Positions 16,301 to 24,696 of a stretch of DNA of 55,320 nucleotides are shown here, piece by piece. The first letter of the stretch is position 1. The number at the start of each line of letters is the position of its first letter. The translations under genes and the position numbers were made by a program. Where the stretch lies: positions 1-55,320 of the forward strand of contig DATKLX010000055.1 in assembly GCA_035542155.1 (NCBI GenBank), read 5' to 3'. The notes under the pieces are model-generated. The model saw only the letters and a list, made by a program, of their open reading frames with translations, made no database searches and had not been told where the DNA came from. Origin of the DNA: DATKLX01 sp035542155 (GTDB lineage Bacteria > Chloroflexota > Anaerolineae > Anaerolineales > Anaerolineaceae).

Positions 16301-17491
16301 ATGGACCCGCTTCAACATCATCCGAATAAGGAAGATCCCGGCTTCCGTCCTTCCCATCCCGACCCTGAGGATTGGGGGCCGTGGCCGCGCCGCCCATGGA
16401 GGGCGCATCGCTGGCGCTCGGGTCCGTGGGGCTGGCGCAGCGAGAAGGAGGCTTCCCCGGAATGGCAGAAAAGGCGCTCGCTCGGCCTGCGCTTCCTGTG
16501 GATTTTTGGGTCGATGGTCCTGGTTTTTTTGCTGGGCATGGGCGGGCTGGCTTTTGGGCTCAGCCGCCTGTTCGGCGGTACGGGGCAGATCCCCTGGTTC
16601 ATCTGGCTGCTCGGCCTGGGCCTGGTCATTGGCCTGCCTCTCACCGCGCTGACCCTCGGCATCCGCTCCTTTACCCGCTTTGCCAACCCGATGGCGCGCA
16701 TCATGGCCGCCGCCGACACAGTCGCCGAGGGAAATTTCAGCGTCCGCGTCTCCGAGGACGCTCCGGGGGAGGTGGCTCGATTGGCCCAGTCCTTCAACCG
16801 CATGGTCGCCGAGCTCGAGCGAACTGACCAGCTTCGCCGCAGCCTGACCGCCGACGTGGCCCACGAGCTGCGCACGCCCATCCACATCATCCAGGGCAAT
16901 CTCGAGGGGATCCTGGATGGGGTCTACGAACCTACTCCACAGCAGATCGAGCTGCTCCTCGACGAGACCCGCCAGCTCTCGCGCCTGGTTGAAGACCTGC
17001 GCACCCTTTCCCTGGCGGAGGCGGGACAGCTTTCTTTGAAGATAGAGGAAGTGGAAGTGGACGAGCTGCTCTCGGACGTGGTGACCAGTTTCAGCGGGCA
17101 GGCCGAGGCGGCCGGCCTGGATCTGCGGGTCGAGCCCGTCCCTGAGACGCTGGTGGTCCGTGCTGATCCAGGGCGATTGGATCAGGTGCTCAGCAATCTG
17201 GTCGCCAACGCACTGCGCCACACGCCCGCAGGAGGCCAGATCAAACTCTCGGCCAGCCGGGTAGAGGATGGCGTTTGCATCCGGGTTGCGGATACCGGCA
17301 GCGGCATCCCGTCTGAGGATCTGCCCAACATCTTTGATCGCTTCTGGCGCGCGGATCACTCATCCAAAGGGAATACCGGCCTGGGCCTGGCCATCGCCCG
17401 CCAGCTCGTCCAGGCCCATGGCGGGACGATCGGCGTGGAGAGCCAGGTGGGGCAGGGCAGCAAGTTCACCATCACATTGCCTTTAAGGTAA
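16301..17491 (+). CDS. Sensor histidine kinase with short extracytoplasmic loop
   Basis: A 396-residue kinase. ATG at 16301 is preferred over TTG 16280 and GTG 16286 upstream in frame. About 60 N-terminal residues are cytoplasmic and rich in Pro, His, Trp and Arg. Two membrane helices (about 64-92 and 98-122) are joined by only a few residues, so there is no real outside sensor domain. HAMP (about 125-172), HisKA with His188 in VAHELRTPIH, and HATPase with SNLVANALRHTP, VADTGSGIP and GLGLAIA follow. Such intramembrane-sensing kinases usually serve a neighbouring transporter, here the ABC exporter. Confidence 0.9.
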   Translation: MDPLQHHPNKEDPGFRPSHPDPEDWGPWPRRPWRAHRWRSGPWGWRSEKEASPEWQKRRSLGLRFLWIFGSMVLVFLLGMGGLAFGLSRLFGGTGQIPWFIWLLGLGLVIGLPLTALTLGIRSFTRFANPMARIMAAADTVAEGNFSVRVSEDAPGEVARLAQSFNRMVAELERTDQLRRSLTADVAHELRTPIHIIQGNLEGILDGVYEPTPQQIELLLDETRQLSRLVEDLRTLSLAEAGQLSLKIEEVEVDELLSDVVTSFSGQAEAAGLDLRVEPVPETLVVRADPGRLDQVLSNLVANALRHTPAGGQIKLSASRVEDGVCIRVADTGSGIPSEDLPNIFDRFWRADHSSKGNTGLGLAIARQLVQAHGGTIGVESQVGQGSKFTITLPLR

Positions 17492-17518
17492 CGCAAACTT
17501 CAATTGATCTATCCTGTG

Positions 17519-19861
17519 TTACTCCCCACGGTATCCCAGCAGCCGCAGCGCGTTCAACACCACCACGATCGTGCTACCCTCGTGGAGCAGCACCGCCAGC
17601 CCAATCCCCACCCAGCCGGTCAGCGATGCCAGGATCAACCCGAAAATCACCCCCAGCGCGATCGTTAGGTTCTCCACGATGATCCATCGCGTCGCCCGCC
17701 CCAGGCCGATGGCGAACGGCAGACGCTCGAGGTTGTCGCCCATCAAAGCTACATCGGCCGTCTCCAGGGCCACATCCGTGCTCGCCCCGCCCATCGCGAT
17801 CCCAACCGTCGCCTGGGCCAGGGCCGGCGCATCGTTGATCCCATCCCCGACCATCCCCACCGCGCCGTACTGCCGGGTAAGGGTTTCGACCGCTTCCGAT
17901 TTATTCTCCGGCATCAACCCGGCAAACACGTCGTCCAGACCGGCCTGAGCGGCGATCACCGCGGCGACCCGCTGGTGATCGCCGCTCAACAGCACGGTCT
18001 TTTGGATCCCTAGCTGTTTCAACCGGTACAGCATCGGCTTTACTTCTGGGCGGAGAATGTCCGCCAGCCCGATCAGCCCGGCAACCTCACCATCCACGCC
18101 GACCAGGATGACCGTAACCGCCGCATCTTCCAGCGCCTGGATCTGCTGCGCCGCTTCTGCCCTCACTGCCACGCCGGCCTGCTCGATCAACGCGGGGTTT
18201 CCGATCACAAGGTTGTGCCCATCGGCCCTTGCGCGCACCCCCAGGCCGGTCAGCGATTCGACCTGTTCCACGGCGATCGGCGCGATCCCGCGCTGCACCG
18301 CGGCGCGCACCACAGCCTGGGCCAGCGGGTGTCCCGAGCGACTTTCTAACCCGGCCGCCAGACCCATTATCTTTTCTTCGTCCCATGTTGCTGGGGATAA
18401 CGAGATCAGGTGGGTGACTTCTGGCTTTCCGTAGGTGATCGTCCCGGTTTTATCGAAGGCCATGGCCTTGAGCTGTCCCAGCGCCTCCAGATAAGCTCCC
18501 CCCTTGATCAGGACCCCGTTGCGCGCCGCCTGGGCGATCCCCGATAACGTCACCGCCGGCGCGCCCAGGGCCAGAGCGCAGGGTGAGGCCGCCACCAGCA
18601 GCGTCATCGCCCGCAGAAAGGATATCTGGAAGGGGATACCAAAAAGCGGAAGGATGGCCATGACCAGTGTAGTGCCGATCAGCACGGCGGGGACGTAGAC
18701 CCGCTCGAAGCGCTCCATGGCCTGGTAGGTGGGCGATTTCTGGGTTTGGGCCTTTTCCACCATTTTCATCACCCGCGACAGGGTGCTGTCCTGAGCCAGC
18801 CGCGTCACCTGGATCTCGAGGGCGCCTTCACCGTTGATCGTGCCGGCGAAAACCTTCTCGCCTGGCCCTTTCTCCACCGGGATCGATTCCCCGGTCACTG
18901 GCGATTGGTCCACCCCCGAACACCCACTGAGCACCAGTCCATCGACCGGGATGCGCGTCCCCGGACGGAGGATCACGATGTCCTTCAGGCGCAGGTCTTC
19001 GACCGGCGCCTCTGCTTCGCTTCCGTCACGGCGAACCAGGGCCGTTTTGGGGACCAGGCTGGCCAGGGCGTCGATCGCGGAGCGCGCCCGGCCCAGGGCG
19101 CGCTCTTCCAGGGCGTGGCCGAGGCTGAACAGGAAAATCAACAGCGCTCCTTCGCTGAAGTGGCCCAGGGCCGCGGCGCCCAGCGCGGCGAGGATCATCA
19201 ACAGGTCGGTGTCGAAGTGCCTCTGGCGCAGGGCCAGCAGTCCGTGGCGGGCAACGTCCCATCCCCCGATGGTGTAAGCGCCCAGGTAGAGCGCGGTGCT
19301 GGCGAAATATGACAGGCCCAGGAACTGGCTGCCAAGCCACCCCAGGAGCAGCAGGACACCGGCGGCCAGGCTGAACAATAATTCGCGGCTCTCGCGCAGC
19401 CAGCGCCGGTGTGGGGTCAGGGCCACCTCGTATCCCAATGAACGGATCCGCTGCTCGATCGCCCGCCGCGAGATCAACTGGTGGTCGTATTCGATCCATA
19501 GCCGTTTTCCCGCGTAGTTCAGGCGCACCTCCAGCACCCCCTCCATTCGCTGCAGCGAGTGCTCGATCACCAGCGCGCAGTCTGAGCAGTCCATCCCATC
19601 GATGGAGATGAGGTCGTGGTGATAGCGGTGTGAGATCGCCAGCCCGGCTCTTTCGGCCAGCCGTTGGACTTCATCCAGGCTGATAGTTTCCGGCTCGTAA
19701 TGCAGGCAGAGCTTGACCATGCCATCGCCGCGCTCGATGTGCGCCAATTGCATCCGTTTTTGCTGCTTCAGCTCCTGCGCCAGCCGCTCGAAACAGGTGT
19801 CCTCTTCGGCTTCCACCCCCGGGAGGAGCGAGTGAATTTCGAATTCTACGGTTTTTTCCAT
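17519..19861 (-). CDS. Heavy-metal P1B-type ATPase (P1B-4-like) with N-terminal HMA domain
   Basis: A 780-residue metal-exporting ATPase. Residues 1-80 form an extra ferredoxin-like region with His-rich end (SHRYHHD); an HMA domain follows with GMDCSDC at 89-95. The pump core has TGES (323-326), the ion site SPC (426-428), phosphorylated Asp470 in DKTGT, HP (511-512), GDGINDAP and a last helix with HEGST (about 760-764). SPC plus HEG-x-T is the P1B-4 pattern (CoaT/CtpD/ZosA type; Co, Zn, Fe, Ni or Cd), not the CPC of copper pumps; an HMA domain is unusual in that class. It lies six bases behind the ArsR gene, which should be its metal sensor. Confidence 0.92.
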   Translation of the reverse strand: MEKTVEFEIHSLLPGVEAEEDTCFERLAQELKQQKRMQLAHIERGDGMVKLCLHYEPETISLDEVQRLAERAGLAISHRYHHDLISIDGMDCSDCALVIEHSLQRMEGVLEVRLNYAGKRLWIEYDHQLISRRAIEQRIRSLGYEVALTPHRRWLRESRELLFSLAAGVLLLLGWLGSQFLGLSYFASTALYLGAYTIGGWDVARHGLLALRQRHFDTDLLMILAALGAAALGHFSEGALLIFLFSLGHALEERALGRARSAIDALASLVPKTALVRRDGSEAEAPVEDLRLKDIVILRPGTRIPVDGLVLSGCSGVDQSPVTGESIPVEKGPGEKVFAGTINGEGALEIQVTRLAQDSTLSRVMKMVEKAQTQKSPTYQAMERFERVYVPAVLIGTTLVMAILPLFGIPFQISFLRAMTLLVAASPCALALGAPAVTLSGIAQAARNGVLIKGGAYLEALGQLKAMAFDKTGTITYGKPEVTHLISLSPATWDEEKIMGLAAGLESRSGHPLAQAVVRAAVQRGIAPIAVEQVESLTGLGVRARADGHNLVIGNPALIEQAGVAVRAEAAQQIQALEDAAVTVILVGVDGEVAGLIGLADILRPEVKPMLYRLKQLGIQKTVLLSGDHQRVAAVIAAQAGLDDVFAGLMPENKSEAVETLTRQYGAVGMVGDGINDAPALAQATVGIAMGGASTDVALETADVALMGDNLERLPFAIGLGRATRWIIVENLTIALGVIFGLILASLTGWVGIGLAVLLHEGSTIVVVLNALRLLGYRGE

Positions 19862-19867
19862 TCAGGC

Positions 19868-20245
19868 CTATTGGTGTTGGATGTGTTTGAGGCCGAGCTG
19901 GTACAGCTCGCGGATGTGCTCGTCATCGAGGGTGTAAAATACCTCGCGCCCAACCCGCGTGGAGCGGACCAGGCGCTGGTCGCGCAGGCTGCGAAGCTGG
20001 TGCGAAACTGCGCTTTGTGAGATCCCCAGCACGGCGGCCAGGTCGCACACGCACAACTCTGCCTGGAAAAGAGCCGAGATCAGGCGCACTCGAGTAGGAT
20101 CGGAGAGAGCCTGAAAGGTACGGGAAAGATTGGTCGCCTGGACAGCATCGATCAGGTGGGATTGGGCCTGGCGAACCTGATCTTCGTGGATAAACGGTTT
20201 GTCACAGGAAGGGACCTGCCGGTTGAGGGTCAGGGTCTGGTTCAT
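19868..20245 (-). CDS. ArsR/SmtB-family metal-sensing repressor
   Basis: A 125-residue winged-helix repressor. ATG at 20245 follows AAAGGAGATCC; a longer in-frame reading would run through the promoter. The metal box ELCVCDLA in the DNA-binding region gives two Cys for the alpha-3 site of CadC/ArsR/SmtB sensors, and ISQSAVSHQLRSLRDQRLV is the recognition helix. The C-terminus has DDEH (an alpha-5-like Asp/His site) and ends KHIQHQ. It is first in the operon with the P1B ATPase and has its own promoter overlapped by a matching operator, so it likely represses both genes until metal binds. Confidence 0.92.
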   Translation of the reverse strand: MNQTLTLNRQVPSCDKPFIHEDQVRQAQSHLIDAVQATNLSRTFQALSDPTRVRLISALFQAELCVCDLAAVLGISQSAVSHQLRSLRDQRLVRSTRVGREVFYTLDDEHIRELYQLGLKHIQHQ

Positions 20246-20259
20246 GGATCTCCTTTGAA

Positions 20260-20307
20260 TATATGAGCAACTATTCATATAATAACAGAAATCGTATCCA
20301 ACGTCAA
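20260..20307 (-). promoter_or_regulatory. arsR promoter with SmtB-type 12-2-12 operator
   Basis: Read on the minus strand: TTGACG (20307-20302), 17 bases, TATTAT (20284-20279). The operator TATATGA (20260-20266)/TCATATA (20275-20281) overlaps the -10 and start site, and its spacing matches the ATATGA-N8-TCATAT palindromes of SmtB/CadC repressors. The ribosome site of arsR follows at once. Confidence 0.75.
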
Positions 20308-20332
20308 TCTTTTTACGAGAAGAGATTGCCGC

Positions 20333-20401
20333 TTGACTTTCACTGATAATCTGGGTAACATATAGACGTCTATACGTCCTGGAAATATTGTATATACGTC
20401 C
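20333..20401 (+). promoter_or_regulatory. GntR gene promoter with palindromic and repeated operator sites
   Basis: TTGACT (20333-20338), 17 bases, TAACAT (20356-20361). A perfect 14-bp palindrome TATAGACGTCTATA (20361-20374) covers the likely start site. TATACGTCC occurs at 20371-20379 and again at 20393-20401, exactly 22 bases apart, and the second copy includes GTATATAC (20390-20397), which fits the GTnTAnAC pattern of HutC-type GntR proteins. Autoregulation is likely. Confidence 0.65.
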
Positions 20402-20456
20402 TTTGCATTGCATTCCCATCGCTGTCATAATTCAGAATCTCCTCACAAATTCGAGT

Positions 20457-21185
20457 ATGGCGACATTAACCAAAATCGATGGCGTTCCGCTCTATGTTCA
20501 GATCCGTAATTCACTGCACGAGGATATTTCCAAAAAAATCCTTCAACCCGGGCAGAAACTACCTTCCGAGGATGAGCTCGCAGTGAGGTTTGGAGTCAGC
20601 CGCATGACCGTTCGCCAGGGGATCTCGGATTTGATCGATGAAGGTCTCCTCTACCGCCGGCATGGGGTGGGGACTTTTGTCGCTCATCCACATATCGAAC
20701 GCGACCACTCCCGCCTGGAATCTTTTATCGAAAGTGCCCGCGATGACGGCATTGACCTCGACATCTGCGTACTGATCGCCGATATTCTCCCCGCCAAGCT
20801 CAAGGTGGCGCGCTCGTTATCCCTGGAAGAAGGCGATCTGGTCGTCCGGGTCAAGACCTTACGCTTGGTGGATGACGTCCCGATCACCCTCCACGACGCT
20901 TATGTCCCATACAGGCTCTTCCCTCAGCTCCTCCAGGAGGATCTCGAGGCCCAGCATCTCTGGGCAATATTCGAATCCTACGGCTTCCGGGTCAAGCGGG
21001 CCATCCAGCACCTCGAGGCGCGTGAGGCCGATGAGGAAATCTCCGGGATCCTTAAAATGGATGAAGGCGCGCCTATCCTGTATAAGGAACGCACTGTCTA
21101 CCTGGATGACGGAACCCCGGTCGAATTTACCTACTGTTATAACCGCGGAGATCGCTATTCCCTGACAGTAGTGTTGGATCGCTAA
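20457..21185 (+). CDS. GntR-family (HutC/UTRA) transcriptional regulator
   Basis: A 242-residue regulator. ATG at 20457 is chosen because the GntR domain begins right after it (PLYVQIRNSLHEDI, PGQKLPSEDELAVRFGVSR, TVRQGISDLIDEGLLYRRHGVGTFV), residues about 10-75. Residues about 95-240 form a UTRA ligand domain (RVKTLRLVDDVPIT, PILYKERTVYLDDGTPVEF). UTRA proteins usually bind a sugar phosphate or small organic ligand. It heads the aldolase-HAD-DhaL-DhaK operon and most likely represses it until the pathway substrate appears. No strong ribosome site precedes the ATG. Confidence 0.9.
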   Translation: MATLTKIDGVPLYVQIRNSLHEDISKKILQPGQKLPSEDELAVRFGVSRMTVRQGISDLIDEGLLYRRHGVGTFVAHPHIERDHSRLESFIESARDDGIDLDICVLIADILPAKLKVARSLSLEEGDLVVRVKTLRLVDDVPITLHDAYVPYRLFPQLLQEDLEAQHLWAIFESYGFRVKRAIQHLEAREADEEISGILKMDEGAPILYKERTVYLDDGTPVEFTYCYNRGDRYSLTVVLDR

Positions 21186-21351
21186 ACAGCAAAAAAACAG
21201 AAATCATTCCCAGAAAGGAGGGAATTATAAGGGAACTATCCTGTGACTGTCGTCTGGTTACCAATCGACAAAATGCCTGATTTTCGTTTTGCAGCTCAGT
21301 CGAAACATGTTTTCGAAGACTGCTGGAAAATTCCGGCAGAAGGGAGTTGAC

Positions 21352-22209
21352 ATGCCAATCGTTCCCTTTCAAGAAATCCAAAAAGACGCCTTTGACCGGC
21401 GCTATGGGGTCGGCGCGTTCAATATCGTCAACGATCTGACCATGGAGGCTGTTCTGCAGGCAGCTGAGGCGGCTCGCTCGCCGGTCATCGTGCAGACTTC
21501 CGTCAAAACGGTCAAGCAGATCGGCATCGATGTGCTCTACACGATGTGGCTCGAGATGACCAGGAAGATCACCGTCCCGGTTTGCATCCATCTGGACCAT
21601 TGCCCCGAACGCGAGATGATTAGCGCCTGCCTCGCCAGGGGGTGGAATTCCGTGCTCTTCGACGCCTCAGCCATGCCCCTGGAGGAGAACTGCCGCCAGA
21701 CGGTGGAAGTGGTTGCAGAGGCGAAAAAATATGGCGCCGGGGTGGAAGGTGAGATCGAGGGTATCCGCGGAGTGGAAGACGGCGTAGGCTCGGACGCCGA
21801 ATCCGACCGCAAGACCCTCGAAGCTTCACTCGATTTTATCCGCACCACCGGGATCGACTGCTTCGCCCCGGCCATCGGCAACGCCCACGGGGTCTATAAA
21901 GTCACCCCCAAGCTCGACGCGCAGCGGGTGACCGACATCGTCTCTCAAATACCCATCCCCATTGCTCTTCACGGCGGGACCGGTCTGACAGATGACCAGT
22001 TCAAAGATTTGATCGCCCGCGGCTGCTCGAAAGTCAACATCTCCACGGCGTTGAAAATCACCTACATGCAATCGAACCTGGCCTTTTTGAGAGACGCAGA
22101 GGCCAAAAATAAATGGGATCCCCCGTCCTTGTTCAAACACGTCGGGCAGGCCGTTCGTGACATGGTGATCGGGTATCTCGAGATCTTCGGCTCGGTGGGG
22201 AAAGCATGA
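21352..22209 (+). CDS. Class II (zinc) ketose-phosphate aldolase
   Basis: A 285-residue aldolase of the FbaA/GatY/KbaY family, which splits a ketose phosphate or bisphosphate into two shorter carbonyl compounds. ATG at 21352 follows AAGGGAG. Catalytic Asp82 and zinc ligand His83 are in CIHLDHC, Glu134/136 in EGEIEGIRG, zinc His179 in GNAHGVYK and His207 in LHGGTGL; phosphate contacts lie in KVNIST. It is shorter than E. coli FbaA and closer to tagatose-bisphosphate aldolase length. The neighbouring HAD phosphatase and DhaKL kinase suggest a special ketose route rather than glycolysis. Its stop overlaps the next start by four bases. Confidence 0.9.
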   Translation: MPIVPFQEIQKDAFDRRYGVGAFNIVNDLTMEAVLQAAEAARSPVIVQTSVKTVKQIGIDVLYTMWLEMTRKITVPVCIHLDHCPEREMISACLARGWNSVLFDASAMPLEENCRQTVEVVAEAKKYGAGVEGEIEGIRGVEDGVGSDAESDRKTLEASLDFIRTTGIDCFAPAIGNAHGVYKVTPKLDAQRVTDIVSQIPIPIALHGGTGLTDDQFKDLIARGCSKVNISTALKITYMQSNLAFLRDAEAKNKWDPPSLFKHVGQAVRDMVIGYLEIFGSVGKA

Positions 22210-22976
22210 ATAAGGCCCTGATTTTCGACTGCGACGGCGTTCTCGCGGATACGGAGCGCTATGGACACCTGCCCGCCTTTAACCAGACCTTCCGCGAATT
22301 TAATCTGCCGGTCCAGTGGTCAGAAGAAGAATATGGGGTCAAGCTCAAGATCGCGGGTGGGAAGGAGCGCATGGCCAGTCTACTCACCCCTGAATTTGTC
22401 ACCCAGGCAGGCCTGCCTACTGACCCGGAAGAGCAGAAAAAGATGATCGCCGATTGGCACAAGCGCAAAACCGAGACCTATAAGCAGATGACCAATGAAG
22501 GTCGCTTGCCTGGTCGGCCAGGGGTGCGCCGGGTGGTCCAGGAGGCGAAAGATGCCGGTTGGGCGCTGGCAGTTGCTTCCACCTCTGCGGAGGAATCGGT
22601 TCGCGCGGTCCTGGAATTTGTCGTCGGTAAGGAACTGGCGGCCAGTTTCCTGGTCCTTGCGGGGGATATCGTCCCCAGAAAAAAACCTGCGCCGGATATC
22701 TATCTGCTCACTCTCGAAAAACTGGGGCTCCCGGTGGAGAACTGCCTCATCGTCGAAGATTCGCGCAATGGTTTGCTTGCTGCGGTTGCGACGGGAGTTC
22801 GTTGTGTGGTTACGTTGAGCAGTTACACCTGGGACGAAAATATGGATGATGCGGTTCTGGTCGTCAGCGATCTGGGCGAACCGGACTGCCCAATGCAGGT
22901 GGTAGCCAACCGTAGCAAAGCCAGACCGGGCGAATATATCACCCTGCGTGATCTGGAAACCTGTTTGGAAAGTTAA
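22206..22976 (+). CDS. HAD-superfamily hydrolase, beta-phosphoglucomutase-like
   Basis: A 256-residue HAD subfamily I protein starting in the ATGA overlap with the aldolase. Motif I is DCDGVLADTE (nucleophile Asp and acid/base Asp), with a helical cap after it. Motif II is in VASTSAEES, motif III Lys in RKKPAPDIY and motif IV in IVEDSRNGLLAA. The order matches CbbY/beta-PGM-like sugar-phosphate phosphatases or mutases. The coupling to an aldolase suggests it removes a phosphate from an intermediate or dead-end sugar phosphate. A C-terminal tail of about 30 residues is extra. Confidence 0.88.
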   Translation: MNKALIFDCDGVLADTERYGHLPAFNQTFREFNLPVQWSEEEYGVKLKIAGGKERMASLLTPEFVTQAGLPTDPEEQKKMIADWHKRKTETYKQMTNEGRLPGRPGVRRVVQEAKDAGWALAVASTSAEESVRAVLEFVVGKELAASFLVLAGDIVPRKKPAPDIYLLTLEKLGLPVENCLIVEDSRNGLLAAVATGVRCVVTLSSYTWDENMDDAVLVVSDLGEPDCPMQVVANRSKARPGEYITLRDLETCLES

Positions 22977-22993
22977 GCTCAAGGAAGAAACCC

Positions 22994-23617
22994 ATGACGA
23001 CAAAGAATGCGGAATTTGTAGTGGATGTCATCATCAAGACTGTGCTCGAAAACGAGGCCTACTTCAGCGAGTTGGATGGCGTTGTGGGAGATGGAGATTT
23101 CGGTTATTCCATCGCGCGCGGTTTCGAGAAAGTTCGCGATCAGTGGGATATGCTGGATCACAGTTTGCCGGGTAATTTCTTTAAAAAAATTGGTATGGTC
23201 ATCGTCAGCGCGGTCGGCGGCGTCTCCGGCACCATCTGGGGGACGTCCTTTATGCGCGCGGGGGCCGCCCTGGGGACTAAACCTGAAATCACCCGTGAGG
23301 ATGTCGTCCCCATGTTCCGGGCTGCCATCGAAGGGATCAAAGTACGGGGTCAGTCCGATGTGGGGGATAAGACTCTGCTCGATGCGCTGGTCCCGGCCGT
23401 CGATACGTTGGAAAAAGCATTTGCTGAAGGAAAGGAGACAAAAACTGCCTTAGCTGAAGCTGCTGTCGTAGCTCGCCAGAGTGCCGAGGCAACCCGTTCA
23501 ATGCTGGCAAAGCGAGGCCGTGCCGCTTACACTGGCGAGCGCAGCATCGGAACGTTGGATGCAGGAGCCATTGCGATGGCTGTCCTGTTTGAAGCAGTGT
23601 CCGATTCCTGGGTTTAG
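22994..23617 (+). CDS. dhaL: DhaL-like nucleotide-binding subunit of dihydroxyacetone-type kinase
   Basis: A 207-residue all-helical DhaL-type subunit. The metal/nucleotide loop is visible as VVGDGDFGYSIARGF, followed by GGVSGTIWGTSF and, near the end, TRSMLAKRGRAAYTGERSIGTLDAGA, all typical of DhaL. ATG at 22994 follows AAGGAAG. In PTS-dependent systems DhaL carries ADP as cofactor rephosphorylated by DhaM; in ATP-dependent systems the domain is usually fused to DhaK. Here it is separate, precedes dhaK and no dhaM is seen in the window. Confidence 0.88.
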   Translation: MTTKNAEFVVDVIIKTVLENEAYFSELDGVVGDGDFGYSIARGFEKVRDQWDMLDHSLPGNFFKKIGMVIVSAVGGVSGTIWGTSFMRAGAALGTKPEITREDVVPMFRAAIEGIKVRGQSDVGDKTLLDALVPAVDTLEKAFAEGKETKTALAEAAVVARQSAEATRSMLAKRGRAAYTGERSIGTLDAGAIAMAVLFEAVSDSWV

Positions 23618-23649
23618 AACCTCTTGTCTAGATTCGAAAGGAGCAGGAA

Positions 23650-24645
23650 ATGAAAAAATTCGTCAATGATCCCAAGGATTTTGTGCCAGAGATGCTCAAA
23701 GGAATTGCCCTGGCCAATCCAAAGACGATCCGGTATGTACCGGAGTACAACCTGATCATGCGCTCGGACATTCCCGATAACAACAAGGTATCCATCATGC
23801 AGGGTTCTGGATCGGGCCATGAGCCGGCCCACGTCATGGCGGTTGGACGGGGCATGCTCGATGCGGCCTGCCCGGGAAACGTCTTTGCCGCTCCACCGGC
23901 GGATTTCGTCTACCAGACGACGAAGCTGGTTTGCTCGGAAAAAGGCGTTTTGCACCTGTTGAATAACTATACCGGTGACACAATGTCCTTCAACATGGGG
24001 CGCGAGATGGCTGAGGCGGATGGCATCAAAGTGCGCACCGTGGTGATCAACGATGATGTTGCGGTAAAGGATTCGACATGGACAGTCGGCCGGCGAGGCG
24101 TCGCGGGCAACTTCTTTGTCATCAAGGCCACCGGCGCAGCAGCCGAACGCGGCGCAAGCCTTGAGGAGCTCGAAAAGCTGGGCAACCGGGTGGTCTCGGT
24201 CACCCGCACGATGGGCATGGCGCTTACCGGCTGTACGCCTCCTGCCAAGGGTACGCCCATCTTCATCCTGGCCGAGGATGAAATGGAAATGGGTATCGGC
24301 ATCCATGGCGAGCCAGGCCGCAAGCGGGTCAAACTGGCCCCAGCCAACGCGATCGTTGACGAGCTGCTCGAAGCCGTGGTCACAGATTTGCCTTACAAGG
24401 CCGGTGATGAGGTGGCGGTGATGATCAACGGCATGGGCGGGACTCCGATCTCCGAGCTGTACCTGCTCTACGGCTATGCTCATGAACAACTGGTGAAGCG
24501 CGGGATGAAGATCAAGCGCAATTATATTGGCGAGTATTGCACTTCCCTGGAAATGGCCGGCTTCTCCTTCACGTTGGTCAAGCTTGACCCCGAGTTGGAA
24601 GATCTGCTTGCCGCCCCCGCGGAGATGGTCCTGCGAATCTTCTAA
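23650..24645 (+). CDS. dhaK: DhaK-like substrate-binding subunit of dihydroxyacetone-type kinase
   Basis: A 331-residue DhaK-type subunit, which binds the ketone covalently as a hemiaminal and passes phosphate to it. His219 in GIHGEPG is the covalent His; GSGSGHEPAH (52-61) and NYTGD complete the active site. ATG at 23650 follows AAAGGAG. It closes the GntR-aldolase-HAD-DhaL operon. The substrate may be dihydroxyacetone, but some DhaK-family kinases act on four-carbon ketoses such as erythrulose, so the gene symbol marks the family, not a proven substrate. Confidence 0.88.
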   Translation: MKKFVNDPKDFVPEMLKGIALANPKTIRYVPEYNLIMRSDIPDNNKVSIMQGSGSGHEPAHVMAVGRGMLDAACPGNVFAAPPADFVYQTTKLVCSEKGVLHLLNNYTGDTMSFNMGREMAEADGIKVRTVVINDDVAVKDSTWTVGRRGVAGNFFVIKATGAAAERGASLEELEKLGNRVVSVTRTMGMALTGCTPPAKGTPIFILAEDEMEMGIGIHGEPGRKRVKLAPANAIVDELLEAVVTDLPYKAGDEVAVMINGMGGTPISELYLLYGYAHEQLVKRGMKIKRNYIGEYCTSLEMAGFSFTLVKLDPELEDLLAAPAEMVLRIF

Positions 24646-24646
24646 G

Positions 24647-24688
24647 CCTTTTTTCCCCATGAAGCGGGGGTAAACCCACGAAAAAAGG
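24647..24688 (+). terminator. Terminator-like stem-loop behind dhaK
   Basis: CCTTTTTTC (24647-24655) pairs with GAAAAAAGG (24680-24688) and an inner CCCC/GGGG stem lies within. It starts just after the stop codon and lies between convergent genes. Confidence 0.5.
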
Positions 24689-24696
24689 TTTCTTCT

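Noticed and set aside
16283..17359. 358-codon minus-strand frame opposite the histidine kinase
   Set aside because: Antisense shadow, no ribosome site and no motif; the plus frame has all kinase boxes.
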